The translations under genes and the position numbers were made by a program. A stretch of DNA of 64,000 bases from an uncultured bacterium (GTDB taxonomy: Bacteria; Bacillota; Clostridia; Oscillospirales; Acutalibacteraceae). The stretch spans positions 1 through 64,000 of the forward strand of contig CASDTH010000004.1 of assembly GCA_949283655.1 (NCBI GenBank). The letters are read 5' to 3'. Below the pieces are notes generated by a model, which made no database searches, was not told the origin of the DNA, and saw only the letters and a program-made list of their open reading frames with translations. This document shows, piece after piece, positions 1 to 8,460 of the stretch (position 1 is the first letter of the stretch; each line of letters begins with the position of its first letter).

Positions 1-39
1 GATTACGGCCTCGTTTAGTTGTACAATCTTCTCAGACAT
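1..39 (-). mobile_element. IS256-family transposase, N-terminal fragment cut by the window edge
   Basis: Only 13 codons are inside the window (MSEKIVQLNEAVI). This matches the conserved start of clostridial IS256-family (mutator-type) DDE transposases, which continue for about 400 residues. A strong ribosome-binding site (AAAGGAGA, minus strand, 49-56) precedes the ATG. The AT-rich stretch from about 60 to 140 should hold the element's terminal inverted repeat, but the exact end cannot be fixed without the other end. The identification rests on a short peptide, so it is likely rather than certain. Confidence 0.7.
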
Positions 40-193
40 GGTTTGCTGTCTCCTTTCAGAATGGTATGTTGCAACTTCATTCTACCAGAGTTCTGCAAAC
101 CGTGTCTCTTTTATTTTTGCGAAACTTATTGTACCTTATCTGCACATCCGGATCGGGCTTGCATCTCTTTTAAAATGAATGACGGAATATAAA

Positions 194-226
194 AAGGCCA
201 GCGATTCCCAAAGGATCGCTGGCCTT
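194..226 (-). terminator. Rho-independent terminator of the small membrane gene
   Basis: A perfect 12-base stem (AAGGCCAGCGAT with ATCGCTGGCCTT) with a 9-base loop. On the minus strand it is followed by TTTTT, which fits termination of the minus-strand gene ending at 258. Confidence 0.85.
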
Positions 227-257
227 CGTGCTTTTGGGCGGCATAGGTTCGCCCTGC

Positions 258-479
258 TTACTGGAGTGCCGCGCTGAAATAGAGGTTTCCATTGATGGTG
301 TAGAAGGTGAAGACGACCGGCGTGCAGGAGCGCAGTGCCTTTGCTTCGTCAAACCCTTCTGCATAGGCGAGGATGGCGAACCCGTTCTCCTTCTGCTGCA
401 TCTGGTAGGCGTTCATGGAAGCATAGAATTGATAAAATTCCTCCTGTGTGCCGGCGAGCCGGTACAGCACAGGGGTCAC
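258..479 (-). CDS. Downstream frame of a split small membrane protein (73 aa, unknown)
   Basis: This 73-codon frame begins at a GTG that overlaps the stop of the upstream membrane gene by four bases. The GTG has no convincing ribosome-binding site. A -1 slip at the A AAA AAC heptamer (485-491) would join both frames into one protein of about 178 residues, with three membrane segments followed by this soluble tail. The tail reads as real protein (YRLAGTQEEFYQFYASMNAY and further) and is followed at once by a strong terminator. Alternatives are translational coupling, an old frameshift mutation, or a sequencing error in the A run. No family was recognised. Confidence 0.55.
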   Translation of the reverse strand: MTPVLYRLAGTQEEFYQFYASMNAYQMQQKENGFAILAYAEGFDEAKALRSCTPVVFTFYTINGNLYFSAALQ

Positions 480-787
480 TGCACGTTTTTTTGGAACTCA
501 GAGACGATCTGCCGGAGGTCATAATCCCCCTGTGCCTTCAGCATGAAAAAGCCTGTAATCAGAATCAACAGCAGACAGAGCAAAAACGCGCGCCAGCGCT
601 TCTCCTGATACGCCAGGCGGATGCCATCCACCAGAGCCGCAGCCGATAAAATAGCGAAAACAACCCAGGCCAGCAGGAAGAAGAGATCTGACCACCGGTT
701 CGGCGTTTTGACGAAGAAAGCCACCGCAAGCGCGGAGAGGAACAGAACCTTTAAACCATGCGCATAGCGGGAAAGCCGCTTTTCCAT
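476..787 (-). CDS. Small membrane protein, three predicted TM segments, unknown function
   Basis: 103 residues from an ATG preceded by AGAAGGG; longer in-frame starts lack a ribosome-binding site. Hydrophobic segments lie at roughly residues 12-27, 32-52 and 65-82, with basic stretches between them (LAYQEKRWR), so it should be an inner-membrane protein. A typical promoter (TTGACA, 17 bases, TAAAAT) lies about 120 bases upstream. It ends just after an A AAA AAC slippery heptamer that could shift ribosomes into the following frame. I do not recognise a family. Confidence 0.65.
   Translation of the reverse strand: MEKRLSRYAHGLKVLFLSALAVAFFVKTPNRWSDLFFLLAWVVFAILSAAALVDGIRLAYQEKRWRAFLLCLLLILITGFFMLKAQGDYDLRQIVSEFQKNVQ
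485..491 (-). promoter_or_regulatory. Candidate -1 ribosomal frameshift heptamer A AAA AAC
   Basis: Read in the zero frame of the membrane gene the codons are CAA AAA AAC, giving the X XXY YYZ heptamer. Eleven bases downstream an RNA hairpin can form: CCTGTG pairs with CACAGG around an inner CCGGC/GCCGG stem. This is the standard layout of a programmed -1 site. The spacer is slightly longer than usual, and a plain frameshift mutation is not excluded. Confidence 0.45.
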
Positions 788-915
788 AGAATCGCCTGCC
801 CTTCTGAGCTGCAGAATCAATAGAATAAAGGGGAATTTCACTGCTTAGTGCATACATACTTGTACAGTTTATATAAATCATAAAAAAATAAGTATTTATG
901 ATAGATTCTGTATTT

Positions 916-944
916 ATTTTAACACAATAAATTTATTTTGTCAA
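916..944 (-). promoter_or_regulatory. SigA-type promoter of the small membrane gene
   Basis: Minus-strand TTGACA (939-944), 17-base spacer, TAAAAT (916-921). The predicted leader is about 120 bases long. Confidence 0.7.
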
Positions 945-1065
945 TTCTATTACATGACATGAGGTTCGCACAGGAGGGGAGAAGAGAAGACGGCCTATAT
1001 CACTCACAAGGAGTGCTTTTTGATGCGCTAATCGTAAACAATCCATTAAGTTATCGCCTCAGCCA

Positions 1066-1094
1066 TTGCCGTTTTGCCAAAGATCATGTATAAT
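1066..1094 (+). promoter_or_regulatory. SigA-type promoter of the Gls24-fakA-recG operon
   Basis: TTGCCG (1066-1071), 17-base spacer, perfect TATAAT (1089-1094), about 60 bases ahead of the first start codon. Confidence 0.7.
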
Positions 1095-1157
1095 ATCTGG
1101 ATGTAATGCCATGTGCAAATATGCCTTGCGTGCAGCAGGGAGGGGAGGGCTGAGCAG

Positions 1158-1511
1158 ATGATCCGGATGGAGAATCATCTCGGCACGATTGAAATCGCAG
1201 AATCCTATTTTTCCAGCCTGGTGGGCAACGCCGCGTCATCTTGCTTTGGCGTGGTCGGCATGGCCAACAGCAATGCCCGGCAGGGCATCCGCTCCTTTTT
1301 TAACCGCCGCCGCAGCTTCCCGGATCAGGGGGTTGCCGTGCGCAAGGAGGGGGATGGCCTCGTCATTGACCTGCACATCATCGTCACCTACGGGCTGAAT
1401 ATTTCCGCCATCGTTAAGAGCATCGTCAACAAGGTGCGCTACACAGTGGAGGAGGCGACGGGCCTTGAGGTGCGTCAGGTCAATGTGTATGTGGATGGGA
1501 TGAAATCCTGA
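1158..1511 (+). CDS. Asp23/Gls24 family envelope-stress protein (YloU-like)
   Basis: 117 residues. I chose the ATG eight bases after AGGGGAGGG. The pattern is that of the Asp23/Gls24 (DUF322) family: an N-terminal LGTIEIAESYFSSLVG strand-helix unit, then IDLHIIVTYGLNI, a helix SAIVKSIVNKVRYTVEEATG, and the closing VRQVNVYVDG strand. Such proteins associate with the cell envelope or membrane; the exact role of YloU is not settled. It sits directly ahead of the fakA-like gene and recG, the same order as yloU-yloV-recG in many Firmicutes, so it is very probably co-transcribed with them. Confidence 0.85.
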   Translation: MIRMENHLGTIEIAESYFSSLVGNAASSCFGVVGMANSNARQGIRSFFNRRRSFPDQGVAVRKEGDGLVIDLHIIVTYGLNISAIVKSIVNKVRYTVEEATGLEVRQVNVYVDGMKS

Positions 1512-1562
1512 TCACCCTGCAGGGGCCTATTGATCGAAGAAGCGTAAGGAGTGTAAAACACA

Positions 1563-3236
1563 GTGATAACCGGCAGCATGCTTCGGGATGCGGTCATCTC
1601 CGCCTCTCATCATATCAATAACCATCGTGGCGATGTAGACGCGCTTAACGTTTTCCCCGTGCCGGATGGCGACACGGGCACCAATATGTCCATGACCATT
1701 GGCGCTGCTGCGCGGGAGGTTGCCCGCTTCCCGGAGGATGCCGGGGCGGGGGAGGTTTCGGCGGCAGTTGCCTCTGCGCTGCTGCGCGGTGCGCGGGGCA
1801 ATTCAGGCGTGATTTTATCGCTGATCTTCCGGGGGATCTCCAAGGGCCTGAAGGGCTGCCGGGAGATTGACGCTGCCGCTCTCTCCGGCGCGCTTCAGCG
1901 CGGGGTGGAGATGGCGTATAGCGCTGTGATGAAGCCTACGGAGGGGACGATCCTCACCGTCGTCCGCCTGGCGGCAGAAAGCGCGAAACGCTCGGCTGAG
2001 AGCGGTGCAGATGTAGTGGCTGTTTTTAACGAGGCATGCGATAGCGCCGCCAGGGCGCTTGCCACCACGCCGGAGCTTTTGCCCGTGCTGAAAAAGGCGG
2101 GCGTTGTGGATGCAGGCGGCCAGGGCCTCGTGCTGATTCTGGAGGGGATGCGCAGCGTTTTTAACGGCGGCGGCATCATCGGCAGCACGTCGGAGGATGC
2201 ACAGCCCATCACCGCGCAGAACCATGGTAGTAAGAAAGAGATTGTTGCGAATGCGGATGGCAATATCAAGTTTGGATACTGCTCCGAATTCCTGATTAAT
2301 AAAATACCCCATTCCACAAAGGATCCGCTGCGGCTGCGCGCGTATCTGGAATCGATTGGGGATTGCGTGGTGGTTGTGGATGACGATGCGATCATCAAGG
2401 TGCATGTGCATTCCAATGAGCCAGGCAATGTGATTCAGGCGGCGCTGGAATATGGCCCGCTGACCAATATTAAAATTGACAACATGCGCCAGCAGCACAC
2501 GAGCGCCGGTTTTGATTCCCCGCAGGAGCAGCCGGCGCCGCAGCCGGAGCAGGAGGCTCCCCAGGCACCGGAGAAGCCCTTTGGTTTTGTTGCAGTTGCG
2601 GCGGGCGAGGGGCTCAAGGAACTCTTTTTGGAGCTTGGAGCCGATAAAGTGGTCAGCGGCGGGCAGACAATGAACCCTAGCACGGAGGATATTCTCAGCG
2701 CGGTGCTGGCAACGCCGGCGGAGCATGTGTTTGTGCTGCCGAATAATAAGAATATCATCATGGCGGCGGAGCAGACCATCCCGTTGGCGGATCGGGGCGT
2801 CAGCGTTTTGCAGACGCGCACGATCCCGCAGGGGATCACCGCCCTGCTCAATTTTGACGAATCGCTCAGTGCGGAGGAAAATCACGTCAATATGATGAAG
2901 GCGGCTGAGCGCGTGGGCACGGGCCTTGTCACCTTTGCTGCGCGGGATAGCTCTCTGGATGGCGAGAAAATCCGCAAAGGCGAAATTCTAGGCATGGAAA
3001 ACGGTAAGATTACCGTTGTAGAGCAGGATCTGCTGCATGTGGCTTACCGTGTGACCAAGCATCTCTATAACAAGCGCGACTGCTCCCTGATTACTATTTT
3101 CTACGGTGCGGATGCAACTGAGGAGCAGGCGCTGGAGCTGCAAAATATGCTTTCGGCAAAATATGGCTCCAATGTGGATATCTCGATTGTCAACGGTGGG
3201 CAGCCGGTCTATTATTTCATTATTTCCGTAGAATAA
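1563..3236 (+). CDS. fakA: DAK1/DegV-like fatty acid kinase subunit (FakA/YloV)
   Basis: 557 residues with a GTG start 11 bases after AAGGAG. The N-terminal DhaL-like ATP-binding domain shows the signature DALNVFPVPDGDTGTNM (residues ~26-42) and GARGNSGVILS. The C-terminal half is the YloV-type domain ending VYYFIISVE. FakA phosphorylates exogenous fatty acids bound to FakB, feeding acyl-phosphate to phospholipid synthesis. No FakB (DegV) gene is seen in this window, so the partner must lie elsewhere. A Pro/Gln/Glu-rich linker at residues ~315-345 separates the domains. The gene sits between the Gls24 gene and recG, with 22 bases to recG. Confidence 0.88.
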   Translation: MITGSMLRDAVISASHHINNHRGDVDALNVFPVPDGDTGTNMSMTIGAAAREVARFPEDAGAGEVSAAVASALLRGARGNSGVILSLIFRGISKGLKGCREIDAAALSGALQRGVEMAYSAVMKPTEGTILTVVRLAAESAKRSAESGADVVAVFNEACDSAARALATTPELLPVLKKAGVVDAGGQGLVLILEGMRSVFNGGGIIGSTSEDAQPITAQNHGSKKEIVANADGNIKFGYCSEFLINKIPHSTKDPLRLRAYLESIGDCVVVVDDDAIIKVHVHSNEPGNVIQAALEYGPLTNIKIDNMRQQHTSAGFDSPQEQPAPQPEQEAPQAPEKPFGFVAVAAGEGLKELFLELGADKVVSGGQTMNPSTEDILSAVLATPAEHVFVLPNNKNIIMAAEQTIPLADRGVSVLQTRTIPQGITALLNFDESLSAEENHVNMMKAAERVGTGLVTFAARDSSLDGEKIRKGEILGMENGKITVVEQDLLHVAYRVTKHLYNKRDCSLITIFYGADATEEQALELQNMLSAKYGSNVDISIVNGGQPVYYFIISVE

Positions 3237-3258
3237 CTGCGGGATAGGAGACCAGTGC

Positions 3259-5301
3259 ATGGCAAACCAATCAGAGATGGATCTTCGTTATCTCAAGGGC
3301 GTGGGGGAAAAGCGCGCCGGGCTGTTTCACAGGCTCGGCGTGGATTCCATCGACGCCCTGCTTCATTTTTACCCCAGGGCGTATGAGGATTGGAGCAGGG
3401 TTGTTTCCATTGCCGGCGCGCCGTTTGGCGAGCCGTGCTGTGTGAAGGCGATTGTTTCCCGCACGCCTTCCAAGCATTTGATCCGCAAAGGGCTCACGCT
3501 CTATAAAACGGAGGTAACCGATGGCATCAGCCTGATGCAGATCACTTTTTTTAACAACCCTTATGCTGCCGGCAGACTCAAGGAGGGGGAAGAGTATCTC
3601 TTCTTTGGCCGGGTTGGCGGGCGGTTTGGCCGCCGTGAGATGGCGTCGCCCCTAGTGGAGCGTGCGGAGACGGGGGCGCGTATCCGCCCGATTTATCCGC
3701 AAACGGAGGGCCTCTCCTCCCGTGTGATTGAAACTTGTGTTGCACGAGCGCTGGAGCAGTGCGGGGATTGCTTACAGGATCCGCTGCCGGATGCACTCCG
3801 GCAGGAGCAGGGGCTGTGCCATCTGCGCTTTGCGGTGGAGAATATCCACTTCCCGGCGGATCATGAGGCACTGGCGCGGGCCAGGGAGCGGTTGGTGTTT
3901 GAGGAGCTGCTGACGCTGCAGCTGGGCTTGATGCGGCTCAAAGCGCGCACACGCACGCAAACGGCCCTCCGGGCAGAGTGGGATTACAGCGAGGCTTTTT
4001 TTGCACAGCTTCCCTTTGCGCCGACCGGCGCGCAGCGCCGCGCTGTGGCGGAGTGCCTGCGCGATATGCGCTCCACCACGCCGATGAGCAGGCTGCTGCA
4101 GGGGGATGTCGGCTCCGGCAAGACGGCGGTGGCGGCCGCAGTGATCCACACAGCGGCCCAAAATGGCCTGCAATGCGCGATGATGGCGCCGACAGGCATC
4201 CTTGCAGAGCAGCATTATCACACGCTGGAGAAGCTGCTGGGCCCTGCCGGAATCCGCTGTGCGCTTTTAACGGGGGCGACTAGCACGGCGCAAAAGCGCG
4301 AAATCAAACGGAAGCTTTTGCTAGGGGAGGTTGATTTGGCAGTAGGCACACATGCGCTGCTCCAAAGCGACGTGATATTCCACCGCCTCGGCCTGGTGGT
4401 GACGGATGAGCAGCACCGCTTCGGCGTGCGCCAACGCGCCGCTCTGGCGGATAAAGGCGATCACCCGCACCTGCTGGTTATGTCCGCCACGCCGATTCCC
4501 CGCACACTGGCGCTGATGATTTACGGCGATCTGGATGTTTCGATCCTGGATGAGCTGCCGCCCGGGCGGCAACAGATCAAAACCTATGCAGTGGGCAGCG
4601 CGCTCCACCAGCGGGTATACACCTACCTGAAAAAGCACCTCGATCAGGGCCTGCAGGCCTATATTGTCTGCCCTCTGGTAGAGGAGGGGGAAACGGAGTT
4701 GACTGCTGCGCAGGAGTATGCGCAGCGGCTGCAGAACGGCCCGTTTCGCGGCTACCGCCTTGGCCTTTTGCATGGGCGCATGAAACCACGCGAAAAAGAG
4801 GAAACCATGCGCCGCTTTGCCTCGAATGAGATTCAGCTGCTGGTTTCCACCACAGTAGTGGAGGTCGGTGTGGATGTGCCGAACGCCGTCGTGATGGTGG
4901 TTGAAAACGCGGAACGGTTTGGCCTGTCGCAGCTGCATCAGCTGCGCGGGCGGGTGGGGCGCGGTGTACATCCCTCTACTTGCATTCTGATTTCCGATGC
5001 GGAAAACGAGCAGGCAAGGCAGCGGCTGCAAACCATGTGTGATACGACGGATGGCTTTCGGATTGCCGACGCAGATCTCAAATTGCGCGGACCGGGGGAT
5101 TTCTTCGGCGCACGCCAGCACGGACTGCCCGCTTTAAAGATTGCCAACATGGTTACGGACATGGAGGCACTGGGGCGGGCGCAGCAGGCGGCGCGCAAAA
5201 TCCTGCGGAAAGACCCTGCGCTGGCCCAAGTTGAAAATCTGGGCCTGCGCACGGCCGTGGGCGCGCTGTTTCAATCCGTAGGGGAAACGGGGTTGAATTA
5301 G
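3259..5301 (+). CDS. recG: ATP-dependent DNA helicase RecG
   Basis: 680 residues, the normal length. An N-terminal wedge/OB-fold domain is followed by the two helicase domains: motif I GDVGSGKT (~residues 285-292), motif II DEQH, motif III SATPIPRT, then ELPPGRQ and the motif VI QLRGRVGRG. It remodels stalled forks and branch-migrates Holliday junctions. The start is fixed by AGGAG upstream. It is third in the Gls24-fakA-recG operon, as in other Firmicutes. Confidence 0.96.
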   Translation: MANQSEMDLRYLKGVGEKRAGLFHRLGVDSIDALLHFYPRAYEDWSRVVSIAGAPFGEPCCVKAIVSRTPSKHLIRKGLTLYKTEVTDGISLMQITFFNNPYAAGRLKEGEEYLFFGRVGGRFGRREMASPLVERAETGARIRPIYPQTEGLSSRVIETCVARALEQCGDCLQDPLPDALRQEQGLCHLRFAVENIHFPADHEALARARERLVFEELLTLQLGLMRLKARTRTQTALRAEWDYSEAFFAQLPFAPTGAQRRAVAECLRDMRSTTPMSRLLQGDVGSGKTAVAAAVIHTAAQNGLQCAMMAPTGILAEQHYHTLEKLLGPAGIRCALLTGATSTAQKREIKRKLLLGEVDLAVGTHALLQSDVIFHRLGLVVTDEQHRFGVRQRAALADKGDHPHLLVMSATPIPRTLALMIYGDLDVSILDELPPGRQQIKTYAVGSALHQRVYTYLKKHLDQGLQAYIVCPLVEEGETELTAAQEYAQRLQNGPFRGYRLGLLHGRMKPREKEETMRRFASNEIQLLVSTTVVEVGVDVPNAVVMVVENAERFGLSQLHQLRGRVGRGVHPSTCILISDAENEQARQRLQTMCDTTDGFRIADADLKLRGPGDFFGARQHGLPALKIANMVTDMEALGRAQQAARKILRKDPALAQVENLGLRTAVGALFQSVGETGLN

Positions 5302-5474
5302 CCGGAGATCTCCAGCGATACTGCCCGGCGAAAGAGTGCGCCGCTTTGTATGCTGGATGGCATGTGCTCTGCACAACCCGCCGGGCAAGCGCATGACTGC
5401 CTTTCTCCGCAGGGCGGGAAACAAACGGCAGGGAAGCGGTTGAGGTGAGAAAGGATACCCTCTAAAATACAAAG

Positions 5475-5507
5475 GGCCCGGGCGGCGCAATCTGCGCTGC
5501 CCGGGCC
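5475..5507. terminator. Convergent bidirectional terminator between recG and the GH63-like gene
   Basis: A GC-rich hairpin (GGCCCGGGC with GCCCGGGCC, plus an inner GCGCA/TGCGC) lies between the two converging genes. T-rich tracts flank both sides: ATTTTTTTAG on the plus side and CCCTTTGTATTTT on the minus side. The plus-side T run is about 20 bases away, so termination is best supported for the minus strand. Confidence 0.65.
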
Positions 5508-5546
5508 AAGGCGTTTAGCGGGAAGAGTTATTTTTTTAGCTTTCCC

Positions 5547-8312
5547 TTAAAAAATTTTGATTTCGTGAACCGCCTGATCGGCCAGTGTAAGCGTAAGCTC
5601 GATCGTGCCCTTGAACCGCTCGCGCAGCGGAACCGGTACGCCGTCCAGCGTGGCGGTGTACCGCTTGCTTTCCTCATCGTCCAGCACGGCGAGAACAGTG
5701 GACTTGCCGCCGCCTGTGAAGGAGGTGATTTGGGCCGTCATTTCCGTGTTGTCGCTGTTAAAACGCACGGAATCCACCCAGGTGTCGAATCCCGTGTTGA
5801 GCGTGCCCGCCTTGAAATAAGCGTTCGCCCACATGCCAATCGGGGTGGAGAGCCCGCCAAAGTTGTGGAACCAGCCGCCCCGCCCCGTGACAACGCTCAC
5901 CATCTCAAAGGTGTAGTAGGAATAATCCACTTCTCGCTTCCAGATGTCCAGCGCGCGCCGGGCAATCTCATAGGCGAAGTCGCTCTCGCCCAAGTCAAGC
6001 ATCGTTTTCCAGATGAGCCACTGGTGCGGGAACCAGACATTTCCGTTCCAGTAGCCATTGACCATGAAGTAGCCCGCCGTCATATCCACGGCGCTGATCC
6101 CGTAGGGGGAGAGCATTTCCCTCTCGTTGGTCAGATGCGCGAGGATCGCCTTTTTCTGCTCCTCGTTGCATGCACCTGCAATGATGGGATAAATACCGTC
6201 GAGCCCCTTGTTGAGATTCTCTCCGTCGGAAGTACGCAGAATTTCGCCGGTGGGCTGGTAATCGCTGTCGTGCAATACGTAGCTGAAATAGCCGCTCTCC
6301 GCATCCCATGCATAAGTGGAGAGCGCCTTTGTCAGCCGGGCAATATCCGCATCGTAGGTTTTTACGTCTTCCTCCCTGCCGAGCTTGGAGGCGACCATCC
6401 GCAAAATTTTGCCACAGCGGATTACCTGTGAGGCAGAGATCACGGGAGCTGTGGTATCGCGGAGCTCTCGCTGCATCATAGCAACCTGCGCGGGGTAATC
6501 ATCCATACCGCTGGTGGAATAAAAATAATCATAGGTGGTGGTCAGGCCGCTTTTCAGCTTCGCAGTTGTAGAGCCGCGGATTTTTCCGGCCAAAAAATCG
6601 TAATAGAGTTTGACGCGCGGATAAAGCGCGAAAAGCGGCTGCTTTTCATTGGCACGCTTGAGCATCTCAAGGTAAAGATACATCTGCACCGGCACCGGCG
6701 AGCCATGGTGCAGGAAGGCGTAGTCCGGGTTCTTTTCGTCACTGAGGTAGGTTTCCAGGCTGTATGCAGCAAAACGCGGAGCATAGTCCAGCATTCCCAG
6801 GCCAATGAAGCCGGAATCCCAGGTGTAAAGGCAATCCCACCGCTTGCCCGGCGTGTGGTGGACGATATATTCACCGTGCTTGTAAATAGGGTAAACAGCA
6901 TTTGTGAGCACAGTGGCACGCAAAATTTCATTGCTGCGCTCATATGGACGGCCTGCCTTATTGTAGTGAAGCGGCGGCGCTTCCAGCAGCCGCTGCCGGT
7001 AAATGCGCTCATACGCTTCCGGGCTCTGGTATACGGTATCGCCCTTAGAGAGCACCGCGTATTCCGTATGGGAGGCTCCCGGCTCAACAAAAAGTGTGTG
7101 CACAATGGTGTTATGAAAAAAGCCTTCATCGCTGTGCTTGCGGGAGAAAGCGCCGGTAAAGCTCTCTGTTACATCGTCAAACGTAGGGTCGGAGTTGGAG
7201 AGCCGCGCCGTCATGCAGTCCTCCAGCGCGCCGGTTTCAATCTCGCGCAAGCGCGTGTTTTCCTGAAAGGTCCGCAGGGTAAACACACCGTCTGTATCCT
7301 GGTAGGTGCAGCGGGTTACATAGCCGCCCTCCGAGTGTTGCTCAGTCGTGATCTCCGGCACAAATTGGAAGGGCGTCATCTCCGCCCGAATCCGCGCAGC
7401 GTCATTTTGCTCCACAATGCAGAAAAAGTCGAATTCCGCCGCCCCTGTGCCCAGGGCCTTCAGCTCGATGGGGTAATCCCCCCGGTTGACTGCGCCAAGG
7501 CTGATCGAGGCAAAACGCAACTCGTCAGAGGGGGCGAGCGCTATGGTAGCGTTTCCATTGAGTAGGAAGGAGGCGGTTTTTTCCCCGGGGATCAGGTTGA
7601 CGCCAACCATTTTGCCCTGCTCATACAAAATATCGCTCGTCCGGTACCGGATGACAAGGAGGGCATCCGCATAGTCGTTTTTACATGGGATCGTAAGGGC
7701 CAGCGTATCGCCCTTAACCGCGCCGAAGGGCGGGAGATACCGGTGGGGCATATGCCACTTCCCTGCCCTGTCCCCCAGGCCAAAGCCCCCCACAAAGCGA
7801 TTGTCGGCAAATTCACCTTTTTTATAGCCATCTGCATTCTGCTCATCCCAGGGGCGAGGCTCGGCATACGAATAGATATCGTATTCCAGCGCTTTTTTAT
7901 AATCGCATTTCTCTGGCAGAGTGAGCCTGCAATAGCTGGAGGCTGGGTACTCAATGGACTCAAAAAAGTTGATCAGGCAGTTTTGCGTCAGCTCAGAATG
8001 GTTGACAATCTCTGTGCGTATCAAAATGCTCTCCTCATCGAGCCGGACATAGGAAACCTCCGCATAAACCCGATCCTTCCACTCCAGATCATAGCGATAG
8101 GTAAAAATCGAATAATCCGGGCTGCATCTCCAGGGGTGGCAACCGGAGGGCAGCGTACAGTTCGGCACACGGATATCTCCACCGAAAATGGCGGGAGCCG
8201 TGCAGAAATCAAAGCGGACACCATTTACCAGCGCGTTATCGGCAATGCGTGAAATACCCATGTATTTTTTGCCATACGGGCCCCATGCGGGGAAGCATTT
8301 TGAATCGGCCAA
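5547..8312 (-). CDS. (alpha/alpha)6 glycoside hydrolase, GH63/MGH1-like
   Basis: 921 residues from a TTG start (8310-8312) nine bases after GGAGG. The ATG nine bases earlier is only one base from the same site, so TTG is favoured. The N-terminal ~400 residues are beta-rich. The second half looks like the six-hairpin glycosidase fold of GH63 and relatives, with WDCLYTWDSGFIGLG (probable catalytic Asp region) and YWNGNVWFPHQWLIW. There is no signal peptide, so it should act in the cytoplasm on an imported oligosaccharide. The next gene upstream is an alpha-fucosidase. The substrate cannot be told; GH37, GH15 or GH95-like relatives are alternatives. Confidence 0.7.
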   Translation of the reverse strand: MADSKCFPAWGPYGKKYMGISRIADNALVNGVRFDFCTAPAIFGGDIRVPNCTLPSGCHPWRCSPDYSIFTYRYDLEWKDRVYAEVSYVRLDEESILIRTEIVNHSELTQNCLINFFESIEYPASSYCRLTLPEKCDYKKALEYDIYSYAEPRPWDEQNADGYKKGEFADNRFVGGFGLGDRAGKWHMPHRYLPPFGAVKGDTLALTIPCKNDYADALLVIRYRTSDILYEQGKMVGVNLIPGEKTASFLLNGNATIALAPSDELRFASISLGAVNRGDYPIELKALGTGAAEFDFFCIVEQNDAARIRAEMTPFQFVPEITTEQHSEGGYVTRCTYQDTDGVFTLRTFQENTRLREIETGALEDCMTARLSNSDPTFDDVTESFTGAFSRKHSDEGFFHNTIVHTLFVEPGASHTEYAVLSKGDTVYQSPEAYERIYRQRLLEAPPLHYNKAGRPYERSNEILRATVLTNAVYPIYKHGEYIVHHTPGKRWDCLYTWDSGFIGLGMLDYAPRFAAYSLETYLSDEKNPDYAFLHHGSPVPVQMYLYLEMLKRANEKQPLFALYPRVKLYYDFLAGKIRGSTTAKLKSGLTTTYDYFYSTSGMDDYPAQVAMMQRELRDTTAPVISASQVIRCGKILRMVASKLGREEDVKTYDADIARLTKALSTYAWDAESGYFSYVLHDSDYQPTGEILRTSDGENLNKGLDGIYPIIAGACNEEQKKAILAHLTNEREMLSPYGISAVDMTAGYFMVNGYWNGNVWFPHQWLIWKTMLDLGESDFAYEIARRALDIWKREVDYSYYTFEMVSVVTGRGGWFHNFGGLSTPIGMWANAYFKAGTLNTGFDTWVDSVRFNSDNTEMTAQITSFTGGGKSTVLAVLDDEESKRYTATLDGVPVPLRERFKGTIELTLTLADQAVHEIKIF

Positions 8313-8342
8313 TCGCCTCATCCTCCATTCTGTTTTTGGGCT

Positions 8343-8371
8343 ATTATAGCATCGATCAAAACTGGGCGCAA
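8343..8371 (-). promoter_or_regulatory. Promoter of the GH63-like gene
   Basis: Minus-strand TTGCGC (8366-8371), 17-base spacer, perfect TATAAT (8343-8348). The gene can therefore be transcribed separately from the fucosidase gene upstream. Confidence 0.65.
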
Positions 8372-8396
8372 GGCGGCCGGGCGCATGCGGGCAATC

Positions 8397-8426
8397 AAAA
8401 CGCCCCATGCAAGGCTGCATAGGGCG
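8397..8426 (-). terminator. Terminator after the GH29 gene
   Basis: Minus-strand hairpin CGCCC-ATGCA paired with TGCAT-GGGCG, each arm with one mismatch in the middle, followed by TTTTG. It lies just past the fucosidase stop codon. Confidence 0.6.
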
Positions 8427-8460
8427 CAAAGCATTTGTGCGGCCGCTGGCCACTGAACGC

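Larger units (their letters stand above)
788..1157. other. Divergent intergenic region with two outward promoters
   Basis: AT-rich, no gene seen. It holds the minus-strand promoter of the small membrane gene and the plus-strand promoter of the Gls24-fakA-recG operon. An 8-base inverted repeat (ATCATAAA at 877-884, TTTATGAT at 895-902) lies in the membrane gene leader and could be an operator or a leader hairpin. Confidence 0.6.

Noticed and set aside
1815..2885. 356-codon minus-strand frame opposite the fakA-like gene
   Set aside because: Antisense shadow of a well-supported gene; no ribosome-binding site.
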